Positions 1 to 11,019 of a stretch of 58,119 nt of DNA are shown piece after piece. This stretch comes from Ceratorhiza oryzae-sativae (Eukaryota > Basidiomycota > Agaricomycetes > Cantharellales > Ceratobasidiaceae): assembly GCA_030998015.1 (NCBI GenBank), contig JARWMV010000096.1, positions 1-58,119 on the forward strand. The letters run 5' to 3'. The position numbers and the translations under genes were made by a program. Position 1 is the first letter of the stretch. Each line of letters begins with the position of its first letter. Below the pieces are notes generated by a model. That model was given only the letters and a program-made list of their open reading frames with translations. It did not search any database and had not been told where the DNA came from.

Positions 1-1995
1 CACATTAAATAGGCTTACGGTGTTTGCGTACGCTGTAAAGCCAGGCTACGTTTCCCTTGGCCGCTTTCGATAATGTAAATTCTCTTTGATAACGATTTTT
101 ATTTATTTTTTAGTTCAACCAGTTCGAGGACGAAAACATGAGTGCCCAGAGTTACAGAACCTTGGTATATATTGATAGCCTCTCTGGGCGACTTAGGAGA
201 GCTTAGCGCTAGCACTTAGTGGAAGGCATTCAGCCTTGGAGCCTTGAGCTACGTAGCATCCGTTTTAGTATTTAGCTGGCTAAACCGGCCACGCCCTCCA
301 GGTCAATTCGGCTGCGATAAGAGCGGAACAAGTAGGATTATAAAATTTTCTGGAAATTCCAGCCGTATATCGGGGGCTGATGCTAGTACTTTCGGCGGCC
401 AGAAGTTCTTCCTCCATTGTAGAAATACGACAGACCTCGGGTTCTGGGTGTACGTTCATGACTATGGCGAATCAATGGACGCATCCCTTGGTATATTCGC
501 AAAATTTCATGCCAGGGCTACTATATAAGGATGGGAAGTTACGACAACATGCTTCAGATCTCGATCCTGAAAAGTCCACAGGTATGCTGCGTCGAAACCG
601 CACCTGTCAAAACTTGGACGTTGACGAAACACTGAACTTTGCTACTAATTAGAATTTATTATATTACTACTGGTTGAGCAAGGCGATGGTGTTCCTCGAC
701 TGGGTTTCCCGGAACGCTGCACGCAGCGGTGTGAGTCGGTCGGGCTTGGGGGAGCACGTGACGGGGAAGAGGGGACAACTTTATGAGCAAGGCGCGATGC
801 GGCATATATGCTAGTACATCCAGCATAACGGGATCAGGGAGCGCACTTGAGCAAAAGTGTGTGCCAAGATTGCTCCACATGTAAGCGCAAAGCTGTCGTA
901 GGGCTGTAGACGCCTATATTCAACGCACCTAATTGGCCAACGCGACACGACACTTTGATTTTATGCAAATTCCACCGGTGAGATTTTAATCTCGCACGCC
1001 GAAACCGTACACTACAAAATCACCCTACAGTTTACTCGAGATGATCCGGAGACACGCACGATCCCATAGTGGAACATATAGTATATTAACTGCTACCGAA
1101 CATTTTGGTTCGCTCGATCTTTATTTCCCATTTCAAAGTAGATTTGTAAACGATGTAGAATACAGACTCACTGGCTGCACTAGATTGGGTAGCCCGATGA
1201 GTTCAGACCGAGGGTGTGGTGTCGCGCACATGCACTACCAACAGTGCCACGACTTGTAGGATGCCCACTCGACCTTATCGCCTTGGCGGATCGTTCCTCG
1301 TGTCGCACATGTAGTGTGTCTCTCGTTTTTCGATGCGCACAGCTCTGGCCATTTCGAGGGATTCGTGAAAAGGCATGAGACCACGACCAGTATTGCTACC
1401 AGGCATCGTCAAACGACTGCATCGACGGCCGACGTCAGGGCCCAGGGACTTGTCGTGATGGGGCTTGGCCGCGTCAGAAATGCAGGATGACATAAGGTAT
1501 GACGTCGGCCCAATTGGGGAATCGCGTGACCGGGGTGGGGCGGTGGGCGGGGCATGTTTGGCTTGTTGCACGGCCCCAAGTGAGATCTCGCTTCCGCACG
1601 TTCATTTGGCCAGACCGAAGTGGCCAGCGGGGGGCACGTTGCGTGCGACGGTCACCTGAGTGTCCCATTGGGCCCGGAGCCGAGCAGTCGAATTGGCGCC
1701 AGGGCACGATGCCCTCGGGCGCTGGACAACCCTCGAGCTCGAGTGGGAGCGGAGGGCGAGTCCCGGGGCTTGCACGTCGCTCAAGGCTGTGCTGCCCCTG
1801 CCGATCGGTCTGTTCCGACACGCATACAGACACCAGCGAGGGAGAAGCGGTGCTGCGCAGGGTCGATGGCACATCTGGGATCGACCGACGAGGGTTGACG
1901 TAATCGCGTCTGGTGCGGGTCGGAAGCAAACGTCAGGCGCAGATGGCTCAAAGGGAGCCCTTGCGTCACTCGAAACGACAACATTCCCCTCTACC
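1..1995. other. upstream intergenic region of the CSC1-like gene
   Basis: I see no gene I can support here. Several open frames overlap on both strands between about 1270 and 2050, but they lie in GC- and CpG-rich DNA where stops are rare and show no recognisable domain. The stretch nearest the start codon probably holds the promoter and 5' leader of the CSC1-like gene; no TATA box is obvious. Confidence 0.5.
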
Positions 1996-4900
1996 ATGTC
2001 GTACGTCGACCCGCCTTGGACGCCGCTGGCGACGCTGACATTACGCTAGGACGACGCAGGACGAGGTCAAGTCGGCCTCGACGCCGTCATTCGTGACGGC
2101 CCTCGTGCTCAACGCGGTTATCTTTGGCGCAGAAGTGCTCGCGTTTACCCTTATCCGACGAAGGTTCCCCTCGATCTATGAACCGAGGTCCCATTTCCTG
2201 CCCGAGACGTAAGTCGCTTCTCATCGCGCACGACGATGGCTGATGGCGTCGCAGCAAACGCCAGCCGCCCCTGGGCGACGGCCTCCTCTCTTGGCCTGCG
2301 TCCATCTTCAAGGCCGACCACAACGAGATCAAGCAGCAGAATGGCATGGACGCCTATTTCTTTGTGCGATACCTTCGCATGATGTTTCGCGTCTTTCTTC
2401 CCATCTGGTCAGTGGCGCTCCTTTGACGGCTATTCGGCTCCACTCATTGCCCTTTGTCCCACAGGATCATTTCCTGGGTCATTCTTCTCCCTGTGGACTC
2501 GGCTGGCGTAAACAACAAGGACGGTCTCGACCAATTCACCTTTGGCAACATCCCGCCCAGCTCGCAAGTCCGATATGCCGCCCACCTTATCCTCGCCTGG
2601 CTCATGACTTTCTGGGTGTTTTTCAACATCAAGAAGGAAATGAGGAATTTCGTATCTGCCCGCCATCGCCACTTGGTCGATCCGGTCCATTCGGCTTCTG
2701 CACAGGCGAATACTGTCCTCATCACGGGTGTACCCCGCAAGTTCTTGGACGAGCAGGCGCTCGCTCAGCTTTTCCACCACGTCCCGGGTGGTGTTAAAAA
2801 GGTCTGGCTCAACCGGTATGTCAACGATGCTTTTTATTTTTGGCACTTCCGCTCATAGTTCTCATAGCGACCTCAAGGAGCTCCCCGAAATCTACGAGCG
2901 CCGTCTCAAGGCCTCGAGCAAGCTCGAAACCGCCGAATTCAAGCTCATCGCCCAAGCCAACAAACTCGACCGTGAACATAAGCTCCAGCTCGCCAAGGCC
3001 GCGAAAAAGGGAAAGGATATTGCTACCGTCAAGCCGGTCGTGCCTGATGACCTCGAATCTTCCCCTCATCTCGCGGATAGACTCGTCCCCCGTGATCAAC
3101 GCCCGACACACCGTCTCCCTCCTGGATTCTTGCCATTTAGCCTTCCGTTTATCGGACAAAAGGTCGATACAATCGAGTGGGCTCGCAAGGAGGTCGTCGA
3201 GGCCGAAAAGGAACTCACCGACGGTCGCAGAAAGCTCGCAGCGGACATTGCCAACGTCGGCGTCGATTTGGACGAGAACTATCCCCCTCTCAATTCAGCA
3301 TTTATCCTTTTCAATCAGCAGATCGGCGCACACATTGCCGCCCAGATCACCGTTCACAACGAGCCCTACCGCATGGCAGAGAGGTACACAGAGGTCGCCC
3401 CCGCTGATGTCATCTGGGGCAACCTTGGTATCAACCCCTACGAGGCCAGGATTCGCCGCGTGATCAGCTATGCCGCTACCGCCGCGCTCATTATTTTCTG
3501 GACTATTCCTGGTGCGTTATTTATATTTTTGACACGCGTCCTTGAGCTAAATGTGGGCTACAGTCTCATTTGTTGGTATCGTGTCGAACGTGCCCCAGCT
3601 CTGTGTTCAATTCCGATGGCTCCATTGGTTGTGCGAGCTTCCCAGTGTTGTCGTCGGTATCATTTCTGGTGTCCTTCCACCCGTCGCTTTGGCCATTCTC
3701 ATGATGCTTTTGCCGATCGTTTTGCGGTTGTTTGCTCGCTTCGAGGGCATACCTCGACGAACCGGCCTTGAGCTTTCGCTTATGACACGCTACTTTATCT
3801 TTCAAGTCGTGGTAAGTATCGGCGCGTCTCTGGTCGGCTTGATGCGCTAACTTGGTGTCATAGCATGGCTTCTTAATCGTCACCATATCGTCCGGTATTA
3901 TTGCTGCCTTGCCTGGACTGCTCAACGACCCCAAATCCATTGCAACGATTCTTGCTGAGAAACTCCCCGAGGCGTCAACATTCTTCTTAACCTATGCGAT
4001 CCTTCAAGGTTTGGCGGGAAGCGCGGGTGGGTTGCTACAGGCGGTTCCGCTCGTGTTGTACTATGTCAAGCTATACATTCTCGGAAGGTAAGTACTTCCG
4101 TGACGTGCGATGAATAACAACCGACGTCCGTCCTAGCACCCCTCGCTCGATCTACACTATCAAGTACTCGCTCCGAGATGTCGCTTGGGGTACTCTGTTC
4201 CCAGCCATGTCCCTGGTCGCTGTCATCGGTATTACGTGCGTTCTCGAGACTTTCTCGCTTATTCGAGTCTAACTCTTTTCAGGTACTCGATCATTTCGCC
4301 GATCATCAACGGCTTAATTTGCGTCTCGTTCTTCCTGTTCTACATGGTTTGGAAATACCTCTTTCTCTGGCAATTTGGTCAACCCGAGGCGGGTGATACT
4401 GGAGGTGAGTCGTGATTGAGAGCTCCTACGACACCGGCTACATTTCCATCTAGGCCTATTCTTCCCCAAGGCAATGCAGCACCTGTTTGTTGGCCTCTAC
4501 ATCCAGCAGGTTTGCATGGCGGCGCTCTTCTTCCTCGCGCGAAACCAGAACGGCAGCCCTTCGGCGATTCCACAGGGCGCGTTGATGGTTGCCCTTATTG
4601 GTATCACTGTACGTTTGTTAGGGTCGCTAAACGGCCGTTGCTAATTCGACGTTTTAGATTGGCTACAACCTCGTTATCAACAACTCCTATGCTCCTCTCA
4701 TCCACCCCCTTCCCCTCACCCTCGCACACAAGTCATACGGTATGCCCAAGGAGACCCACTCCCAAAACGACGACGAGGTCCGGGACGAGGCCGAGCTCAA
4801 CGAACGCGACTTTGGACGCAAGTCTTCGGACACGGGGTCTGGCAAGCGGCCGCTCACTGCGACCAAGGACCCACTCACTCCCGAGCAACAAGCCCAGTTT

Positions 4901-5218
4901 GAAAAGCTCGAGCGCGAGCGTGAAGAGAACGAGATTCGGGCGAGGACCAAGCCTAAGAACGAAGAGTACGGCAAGAACGTGGGCGAGGCTGGCAAGAGAA
5001 ACGACGGACCAGAGGACTTTACCCACCCGGCTGCGATTGAACCTCAACAGATTATCTGGCTCCCGCGCGATCCATTGGGTCTTGCCGAGGCCGAGGCAAA
5101 CGAGCTCAAGTCAGAGGGCATTGAGGTCTCGACGGAACATGCAGAGATGGACGAAAAGGGTCATGTTCAGTTGACTGGGCCGCCACCCGGCGATAATGAA
5201 GATGCACTGTTTGGTTAA
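1996..5218 (+). CDS. CSC1/OSCA-type calcium-permeable osmosensitive cation channel (RSN1_7TM family)
   Basis: This is a multi-exon gene for a membrane channel of the CSC1/OSCA/TMEM63 family (fungal CSC1, RSN1, PHM7), about 900 residues, expected in the plasma membrane or endomembranes. Exon order gives an N-terminal TM segment (VTALVLNAVIFGAEVLAF), a short soluble loop, further TM segments (IISWVILLPVDSAG), a long cytosolic PHM7_cyt-type domain (about 2600-3450), then the C-terminal hydrophobic RSN1_7TM block (about 3480-4740) and a charged tail ending DALFG. The start is set by a 5-nt coding exon, ATGTC, followed by a 49-nt intron with donor GTACGT and acceptor CTAG (2001-2049); the protein then begins MSTTQDEVKS. 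I place introns at 2001-2049, 2209-2254, 2408-2464, 2816-2867 and six more near 3511-3563, 3813-3863, 4088-4136, 4234-4282, 4404-4454 and 4610-4657. All keep frame, so the gene looks intact. The tiny first coding exon is the least certain part. Confidence 0.93.
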
Positions 5219-6413
5219 GTCATGTATCTTGGACTGTATCCCAAATTTTCTCCTCATTTCCAGTTTCCATACTTCTCTTATATCAATGACGACACGATAG
5301 GATTAGCTCATTATATTCATAGCGAACCAGTGATATGTACGTTAGGTCGATGAATTGAAACACGATACCTTGCTCCATGTATTTTGTTTTGAATATTTGG
5401 GGGGTCGATCAGCTAAGCGCCAATTTCGTGTGAGTTCTCACCCACTGCTATGAGTATGATATGCAAAATGGGCCATCAACGGAATTGATCGTGGCAGCGA
5501 TATGTTTTCCTGACAATACCGTCCAGGAGAGATCTTGAATTTAAGCAAAATTCGTCAAAATAAGCTGTATCGAGGCCCGAAGCGCCGATTGCTTTCGTTT
5601 GGTCACTATCGACTCGTTTGCTTGGGGGTTTGCCACATGGATCCCGACTCTCCCGCAACGCAAACCCAAAGCTATGATTCAGAAGACATGGGAGTTGCTG
5701 GCCGGATGCTACTATGCAATACTGTGGAGAGCCCAGAAATCGGCTTGAAATCACTGTTATCAGCAGTCCTGCCTGCTATGTATGCAGGAAACATGCTGAA
5801 ATTCTGCAGGATATGTTAGTACGTAAAATTCAGTACTGAAAAACCAGACATGTTAAATTCAGTATGATCAGACTGGTATGCCCTGGACTTAGTTTCAGCA
5901 TTGCCTAATATGGAAACTTCCTAATCTGGATATCAGATAATTGATTTTTGCTGGATAACACCAGACACACCATTCGCCATGGAATAGATTTCGAGCTGAC
6001 GGGTTGGGCTCTTTGACCATATTCTGCAATTGACAAGGATGAGGACAGTGAGAGCCCCTTGTTGACATCTGGTCTGTCTGCTACTGCTTCATGATACACA
6101 GCTGTTGCTTTGCCAAAGGGACACATGGACTGTTGAATTTACAATCATATCCGTTCATATATGCATTGTATTTGTATTGGTTTGCTCATCTCTGATATCA
6201 TGTGCATCTCTGTGAAAAAAATTCTCTTCTTAGTTCTCTACCTTTGTAGTTGAGCTAAGGTATAGTTTTTCTTCCTTTTCATGTATTTCTCTTTCTCACT
6301 GTACCCCATAGTACAAGTTGTATTTAGGTAGAGTATATACATAGAGTTCTCTACCTTTGTAGTTGAGCTCAGTATAAGTTGTATTTAGCTCCCCCAAAAC
6401 CTCCCTGTGTGAG
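5219..6413. other. intergenic: CSC1 3' end, then AT-rich CpG-poor DNA
   Basis: The first 150-200 bases are probably the 3' UTR of the channel gene. From about 5640 the sequence becomes AT-rich and almost free of CpG. A segment containing CTCTACCTTTGTAGTTGAGC occurs at about 6236 and again at about 6350, a partial tandem duplication with a period near 117 bp. Upstream exons of the kinase relic may lie here but I could not recognise them. Confidence 0.45.
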
Positions 6414-6543
6414 ATGGACTACTCCCAAGTGAACCTCTTTCCTTGTCAACACTACCAGGTTATATTTGAGAAGGTTGGTGTTCTTATACATGAGCTGCAA
6501 AATTACCAAGAGAGTATTGTTGCTGTTAGAGGAGCGTTGAAGG
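6414..6543 (+). pseudogene. FunK1-type fungal protein kinase, 5' exon fragment left of the copia insertion
   Basis: The fragment reads MDYSQVNLFPCQHYQ...VRGALK and resembles the kinase segment just before the catalytic loop. Across the copia insertion (TSD GAAGG), the right side continues with a GTAAGT donor and then the HRD-like catalytic loop of a FunK1 kinase. The insertion therefore split one gene close to an exon end. The left part is CpG-poor like the adjoining retroelement, and exons further 5' were not identified. The assignment depends mainly on the right-hand part; this fragment alone would not be diagnostic. Confidence 0.5.
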
Positions 6544-8133
6544 TGTTGAACAATCCCACACATATATATCAAGGTTATATTGATATTTTACCCTTCCTTT
6601 GCCTTGCATCTGATATTATGTGTTTTATTGTTACGGGTCAGGGTACACTTGAATATCTAGAGCTTAAGCAGATGTAGATATGTTAGTATACACTAATCGC
6701 ACTCAATACTTCTTAGACTAGAGTAAGAAGGCTCAAAATAGTTGCAATGCGATCAAGTAACACTCAAGGTAGTCTTAATCTTTCACAGTGTAAACTGACT
6801 AATTTATAGGTATAAAGAGCAAGACTACTATGGTCAGGTTCCCTTAGATATCTTAAATGTAGTTCAGCCCTAGTCGCTTGGACTAACTGATACTAATCTT
6901 AGTACTAGGCTTAAGCGATAGCTTATAGGATAGATGGTGGGCTGCCTAATGCGTGTACTTCCTCAGCTACAGGTACTTAGATTTCCTCTAATAGCTGGTA
7001 CTTAATGTCACACTCAATCAGGCAATATTGTATCCTTATATATCTCTGTATATAAGATACAATGTCTCAGACAGTATATAACTAATATGGTACTTTATTC
7101 CTCAGTACTAGTTATATAAGAAATCACACACAGACAAGAGAAATAGAAAGAGAAAAGAAACCAATAACCAGTCTGGGTTGAGTAGAGGGAGGTGGTCTGG
7201 AAGGGCCTCAGAGGAGGTCCTTTTATACCCTGAGGAGGGCATTCCAGAGCCAAATAGATACATGCATGCCAGTGCGATCATCAAAAGAGGGTACTGCTAT
7301 ACTTGGGGTACACCCTAGCCCAGTATAGGATAAAAGAGTAAAGACAGGGTGTGGATCAAAGGCATTGATGCATCTGAGACCTGCTATTGGCTTGTAGATC
7401 ATATTATCATAGTATATACATGTAATGAATGGAGGCTACATCTCAGTGAGTCATAAAGTGAGTCAGAGAAGCTTCTGGATCAATTTGGGAAGCTCTCCTG
7501 ACTGACTGGAGTCATTAGATCTTGATTGATGGTCCAGTAAGATTCTAATGATCTTTGGGCCATTCCGGCGCGAGGATCTGGTGGATCGCGACGATCTTCG
7601 GGCAGCAGATACCGCCGAAGATTGGCTATCGATAGAGCACAAGATCGCTTTGATAGCGTAAGCGGTTGCCGAGATATGAGCGGTGCGATGTTGTAATCAA
7701 TATCTCCTGATAAGAGGAAATATCGCAACCTCTGTATCTCTCTGAGATCTTATTGTAAAAACTTAATAAAATATGCGTTGGAGAGCGGGAATTTTGCACT
7801 ATTTAATGAAACAGAAAATAGTACAATTCAGAGTGCATACAAATTCGAGTATTTCACAATTTAATTACAGAGGCATCGCTTGTTGGCAGAGCAGACTAAA
7901 ATAATAGAAAATGTTAGTGATCCATAACATTTATCCCCTTTTGTACTTTCTCTCTCTTGTATACATGCCAATGTACTGCCTGAGATTATCTGTTGTATTC
8001 TATATATAAGTGAATGTACATGTTGCTCCAACCTCAGCAGTGTTCTCCCCACTCATATCCAACAGGCTCAATCTGCTTTGTTTACCTGCACTAAGTCTTA
8101 ACTGGGGTGCATTTATTCTTTTGCTCTTCAACA
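6544..8133 (+). repeat. copia 5' LTR, interrupted by a solo LTR
   Basis: This is the 284-bp LTR as two pieces (6544-6628 and 7935-8133) around the inserted 1301-bp element. It aligns end to end with the 3' LTR at 31117-31400. Of about 30 differences, roughly 25 are CpG in the 3' LTR and TpG or CpA here, for example GAACGATCCCGCGC against GAACAATCCCACAC. Confidence 0.95.
6629..7929. mobile_element. solo LTR-like insertion, 1301 bp, in the copia 5' LTR
   Basis: The termini are TGTTACGGGTCA and the inverse of TGTTATGGATCA (TG...CA ends, 10 of 12 matching), with a perfect 5-bp target duplication TTTAT at 6624-6628 and 7930-7934. The intact sequence of the other copia LTR confirms the empty site. 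There is no credible protein, no internal LTR pair and no PBS or PPT, so a solo LTR of a large Gypsy-like family is the simplest reading; a short non-autonomous element is possible. A TATA-like TTTTATACC lies near 7223. Its family is not otherwise present in the window. Confidence 0.8.
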
Positions 8134-8148
8134 GGTTATGAGCCCTGG
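8134..8148 (+). promoter_or_regulatory. copia primer-binding site, initiator tRNA-Met anticodon-arm type
   Basis: GGTTATGAGCCCTGG begins directly after the 5' LTR. GGGCUCAUAACC is the anticodon stem-loop of eukaryotic initiator tRNA-Met, so the site is complementary to the middle of the tRNA rather than its 3' end. This is the half-tRNA primer known from Drosophila copia and yeast Ty5. Confidence 0.75.
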
Positions 8149-8197
8149 TCATTATTGAGCCCACCAACTTCCCAACCTGTTGAACCCACAGTTATCT

Positions 8198-8409
8198 ATG
8201 CCTGCTCAGTCACTGTGTCTTTCACCCCTCTCATTGCCCACATCATTGGATTGCCATATACAAGATCTCCTCAACACTACAAGTGTCACAGACAAATTTG
8301 CTGATTTCACTCTTAATCCAGTGCCTTACAACATCATGCTACTGCCTTCACCATCCAACACATCCACACTCAATACAGTTGAACTTGACCTCCATGATCA
8401 GCTCTATTC
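8198..8409 (+). pseudogene. copia gag, N-terminal fragment
   Basis: An open frame from ATG at 8198 runs to the Gypsy-1 insertion point and ends ...LDLHDQLYS. After removal of Gypsy-1 and one TATTC copy it continues in the same frame as LQLSTTEYQF at 19021. The fragment is hydrophobic and serine-rich with no conserved domain. An in-frame TTG lies upstream at 8180, but ATG 8198 is the first ATG of the frame. Confidence 0.6.
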
Positions 8410-8959
8410 TGTTATGACCTGTCAAATGGACATAACAGAATAACTGAATATTTTTACAGATTTATGGCATTTTTCCTAAGCAGAACAAGCCATAAACAAG
8501 GTCACGTGACCTCAGCACTTAACTGGCGCTTATGGTGGTTACCCTGAACTTGCTCCAGCATTTCTCTCCATTGTTACTTGGAGCGAGGAGTGAGTTGTCA
8601 CATGATCTTGGTGCTTACAGCAGGATCACATGACCTCAGCACTTACCCCTCAGACCTCATGTGGCTCTATAAGATTCTGAGCCACACAAACTTAAGACAA
8701 ACAATTACCTAACCCATAGTACTGTACATAACCTCACCTACTGCGGATGTGCTTAGATAATACATCCACAGCCACCACAGCCACAGGTATATATAAGAGG
8801 ATAAAGCAAGACTGGACACCTCAGCTTGCTTTATCTTGTCAACCACCATAGACCATAGCAAACACTGTAACTAGAACACTCAATACATACCATAGCACCA
8901 AACCGTCAACGCAGCCACTACTTAAGTGCTCACAAGGGAGCCTCCAGAGGGTCACAACA
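8410..8959 (+). repeat. Gypsy-1 5' LTR
   Basis: 550 bp with ends TGTTATGACC and GGTCACAACA. It contains a TATA box (TATATATAA, 8788-8796) and, just downstream, the hairpin arms GATAAAGCAAG (8800-8810) and CTTGCTTTATC (8825-8835). It matches the LTR at 18460-19015 throughout, with differences mostly at CpG positions. Confidence 0.95.
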
Positions 8960-8961
8960 TT

Positions 8962-8973
8962 ATAAAGCAAGCT
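8962..8973 (+). promoter_or_regulatory. Gypsy-1 self-priming PBS
   Basis: ATAAAGCAAGCT lies two bases after the 5' LTR and is the exact complement of AGCTTGCTTTAT at 8823-8834 in the LTR, which starts 35 nt after the TATA box, where the RNA 5' end is expected. This is the layout of Tf1/sushi self-primed elements. Confidence 0.7.
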
Positions 8974-9079
8974 CTTAACTTAACTAGTGGCGAACATAAG
9001 TATACTACACAGATACTAAGGGCTGAGTACACGAGAAACCAGCTAACTCCTGTGATACATAAGAGAACACAAAGAAACT

Positions 9080-10903
9080 ATGTCACAGAGACCACAAACT
9101 CGATCTCAAAGCAGAGTGGCAAATAGTAGGCCACAATCACCCAAACCCATTGCTTCCCCAGAGGCTGAAGGTAACCCAGATGAGACCCTCCAAGGAATGC
9201 CAGGGGGGTTGCCACAAAACCCACAACCAGTGGCTCAACCCAACCCCACTCGGGCCCCCATCCTGGGAGGGGAAATAGGGGGAATACCACTCCGCAGCCC
9301 TCAACCCCAATTCACCTGATAAATCCAGACCCAGAAGATATCTCAAATCCAGAGAGGGATGAGGTAGAAGATATGACCCGAACCATATACAACAAGGCAC
9401 AGCCTTGGCGAAGAGGCAAGGACACAACCCCAGCCAGGTCCCAACCATAGCCACTGCCAACCCTATTCACACCATTGCCACGCCATCAGGGCGGGGCTCA
9501 AGGAACTTAGAGACAATAACATAGGGAACTAGAAAAGGCAATCACAGGGTATAAATCAGTGTCAAATATCACTAACCCACAAGAAGGAAACGTGGACTGG
9601 ATGGTAAGGTCAATGGAAACATCCAACAAAAATGTCCTCTACGTGGCAAAGAACCAGGACAACCTAAAAGCAGAAATGGGGAACCTGATAAAAGAATTAA
9701 AGGACATCTCCATGGAAATAAACCGGGTACTGGGAATGCAAGAGCGAAAGCTCGAAAGCTTAGAGAAGAAAACTGAAAACACAGGGGAAATCCTAATCAC
9801 ACTAGAACAACGGGTAACCGATCTAGGAAATGAGCTCCAGAGAACAACTGAAGCAGGAAGGCCAAGGGAAAGGACAGAAGAAACCAGGGGAAGAACTAGG
9901 GTGGTCATAGGAAGCCCCTCACGATCCCCCTCAGCCTCCCCAGTACAAACACCCTTTCTGGGAAGAACCTTCCAGGCTGAGTCCACAATAAGACCCCGAA
10001 CAGAACCTCCATCCCAAGCAAACCAACCTACCCTTGCTGCAAACCACACCCCTAAGGAGGCGCGACTAGGGAGACCCAGCAAATTTAATGGGAAAAAGGG
10101 AAGGAAGCAGAGAACTTCATAATCAGCATGGAACTTTTCTTTGCTGACTATGACAATCAGCCTTTGATGACCAAAAAAAGATATCTGCTGTGTTAATGAA
10201 CATGGAGGATGGGGAAGCAGCAAACTGGGCACAACCTTACCCGGAAACTACTAGCAGGCGAACACACAGGTATTCTTGCATCCTGGAAGGATTTCAGGAA
10301 GGGATTCCTGGATGCTTTTAATGACCCAGTCATAAAGGAAAAGACCATCCGGAAACTAAGGAAATTAACACAACCAAGAGTGCATTGGATTATGCTACCC
10401 AATTCCGGATCCTGATCCAAGAGGTAGACTGGAACCAGGAAGCCCTCAAGGACCAATTCAGGGAAGGGTTAAAACCCAAGTACACAAGAGATCTTAAGGA
10501 TTGAAGTACTGGCAAATGAGGCTGAAGGTCCATCATATACCTTAGATCAATTAATTGACTTTGCCTGCAAAATGGACGACATGCAGTTTGCAAACCAGAA
10601 AATGAATGCAAGGACCAGCAACTCATCAAATTCAACCTGGGCACCAGCAAAATACAAACAAGGGGGGAACAAGCCTTCAGGGACCAGCAGCAAACAGGGG
10701 AATACCCAAACCAACAACATGGTAAGGATACCAAACAGTGAAAAAGACAGGTGAAGGAAAGAAGGACTCTGTATCAAATGCAGTAAATCAGGGCATGTCC
10801 TGAAGGACTGCCAAGGCCAGTGGACCTACAACAAAGCTAAGATACAAGGGAAGGCCAGCAGACAAGTTGAGGAAGAAAGCAGCTCTGAGTCGGAAAACTA
10901 ATT
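9080..10903 (+). pseudogene. Gypsy-1 gag, decayed
   Basis: The reading starts at ATG 9080 (MSQRPQTRSQSRV, proline-rich) and shifts frame repeatedly; the longest pieces are 9559-10122 and 10209-10415. A coiled-coil-like charged stretch (about 9640-9860) precedes a Retrotrans_gag-like region (KFNGKKG, then ENFIISMELFFADYD, GILASWKDFRKGFLDAF). A CCHC zinc knuckle, CIKCSKSGHVLKDC, lies at about 10769-10810. The knuckle and the order relative to protease make the gag call secure. At least four frame changes prevent a product. Confidence 0.82.
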
Positions 10904-11019
10904 GGTCCTACCACTTCCATGTTGGAGGACCCCAATATAACCCCTACTGCAGATGTATGTTACCTCAAGAAGTCTAGTAATCAATCAATAATATACACTA
11001 TGGTAGAGGGAATCATGGA

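Noticed and set aside
1270..2049. Overlapping open frames on both strands
   Set aside because: High GC and CpG make stops rare; no domain, no splice pattern, and the plus frame is explained by the first intron of the channel gene.
5905..6126. Minus-strand 73-codon ORF as a gene
   Set aside because: CpG-poor decayed DNA, no domain, and no support from neighbouring exons.
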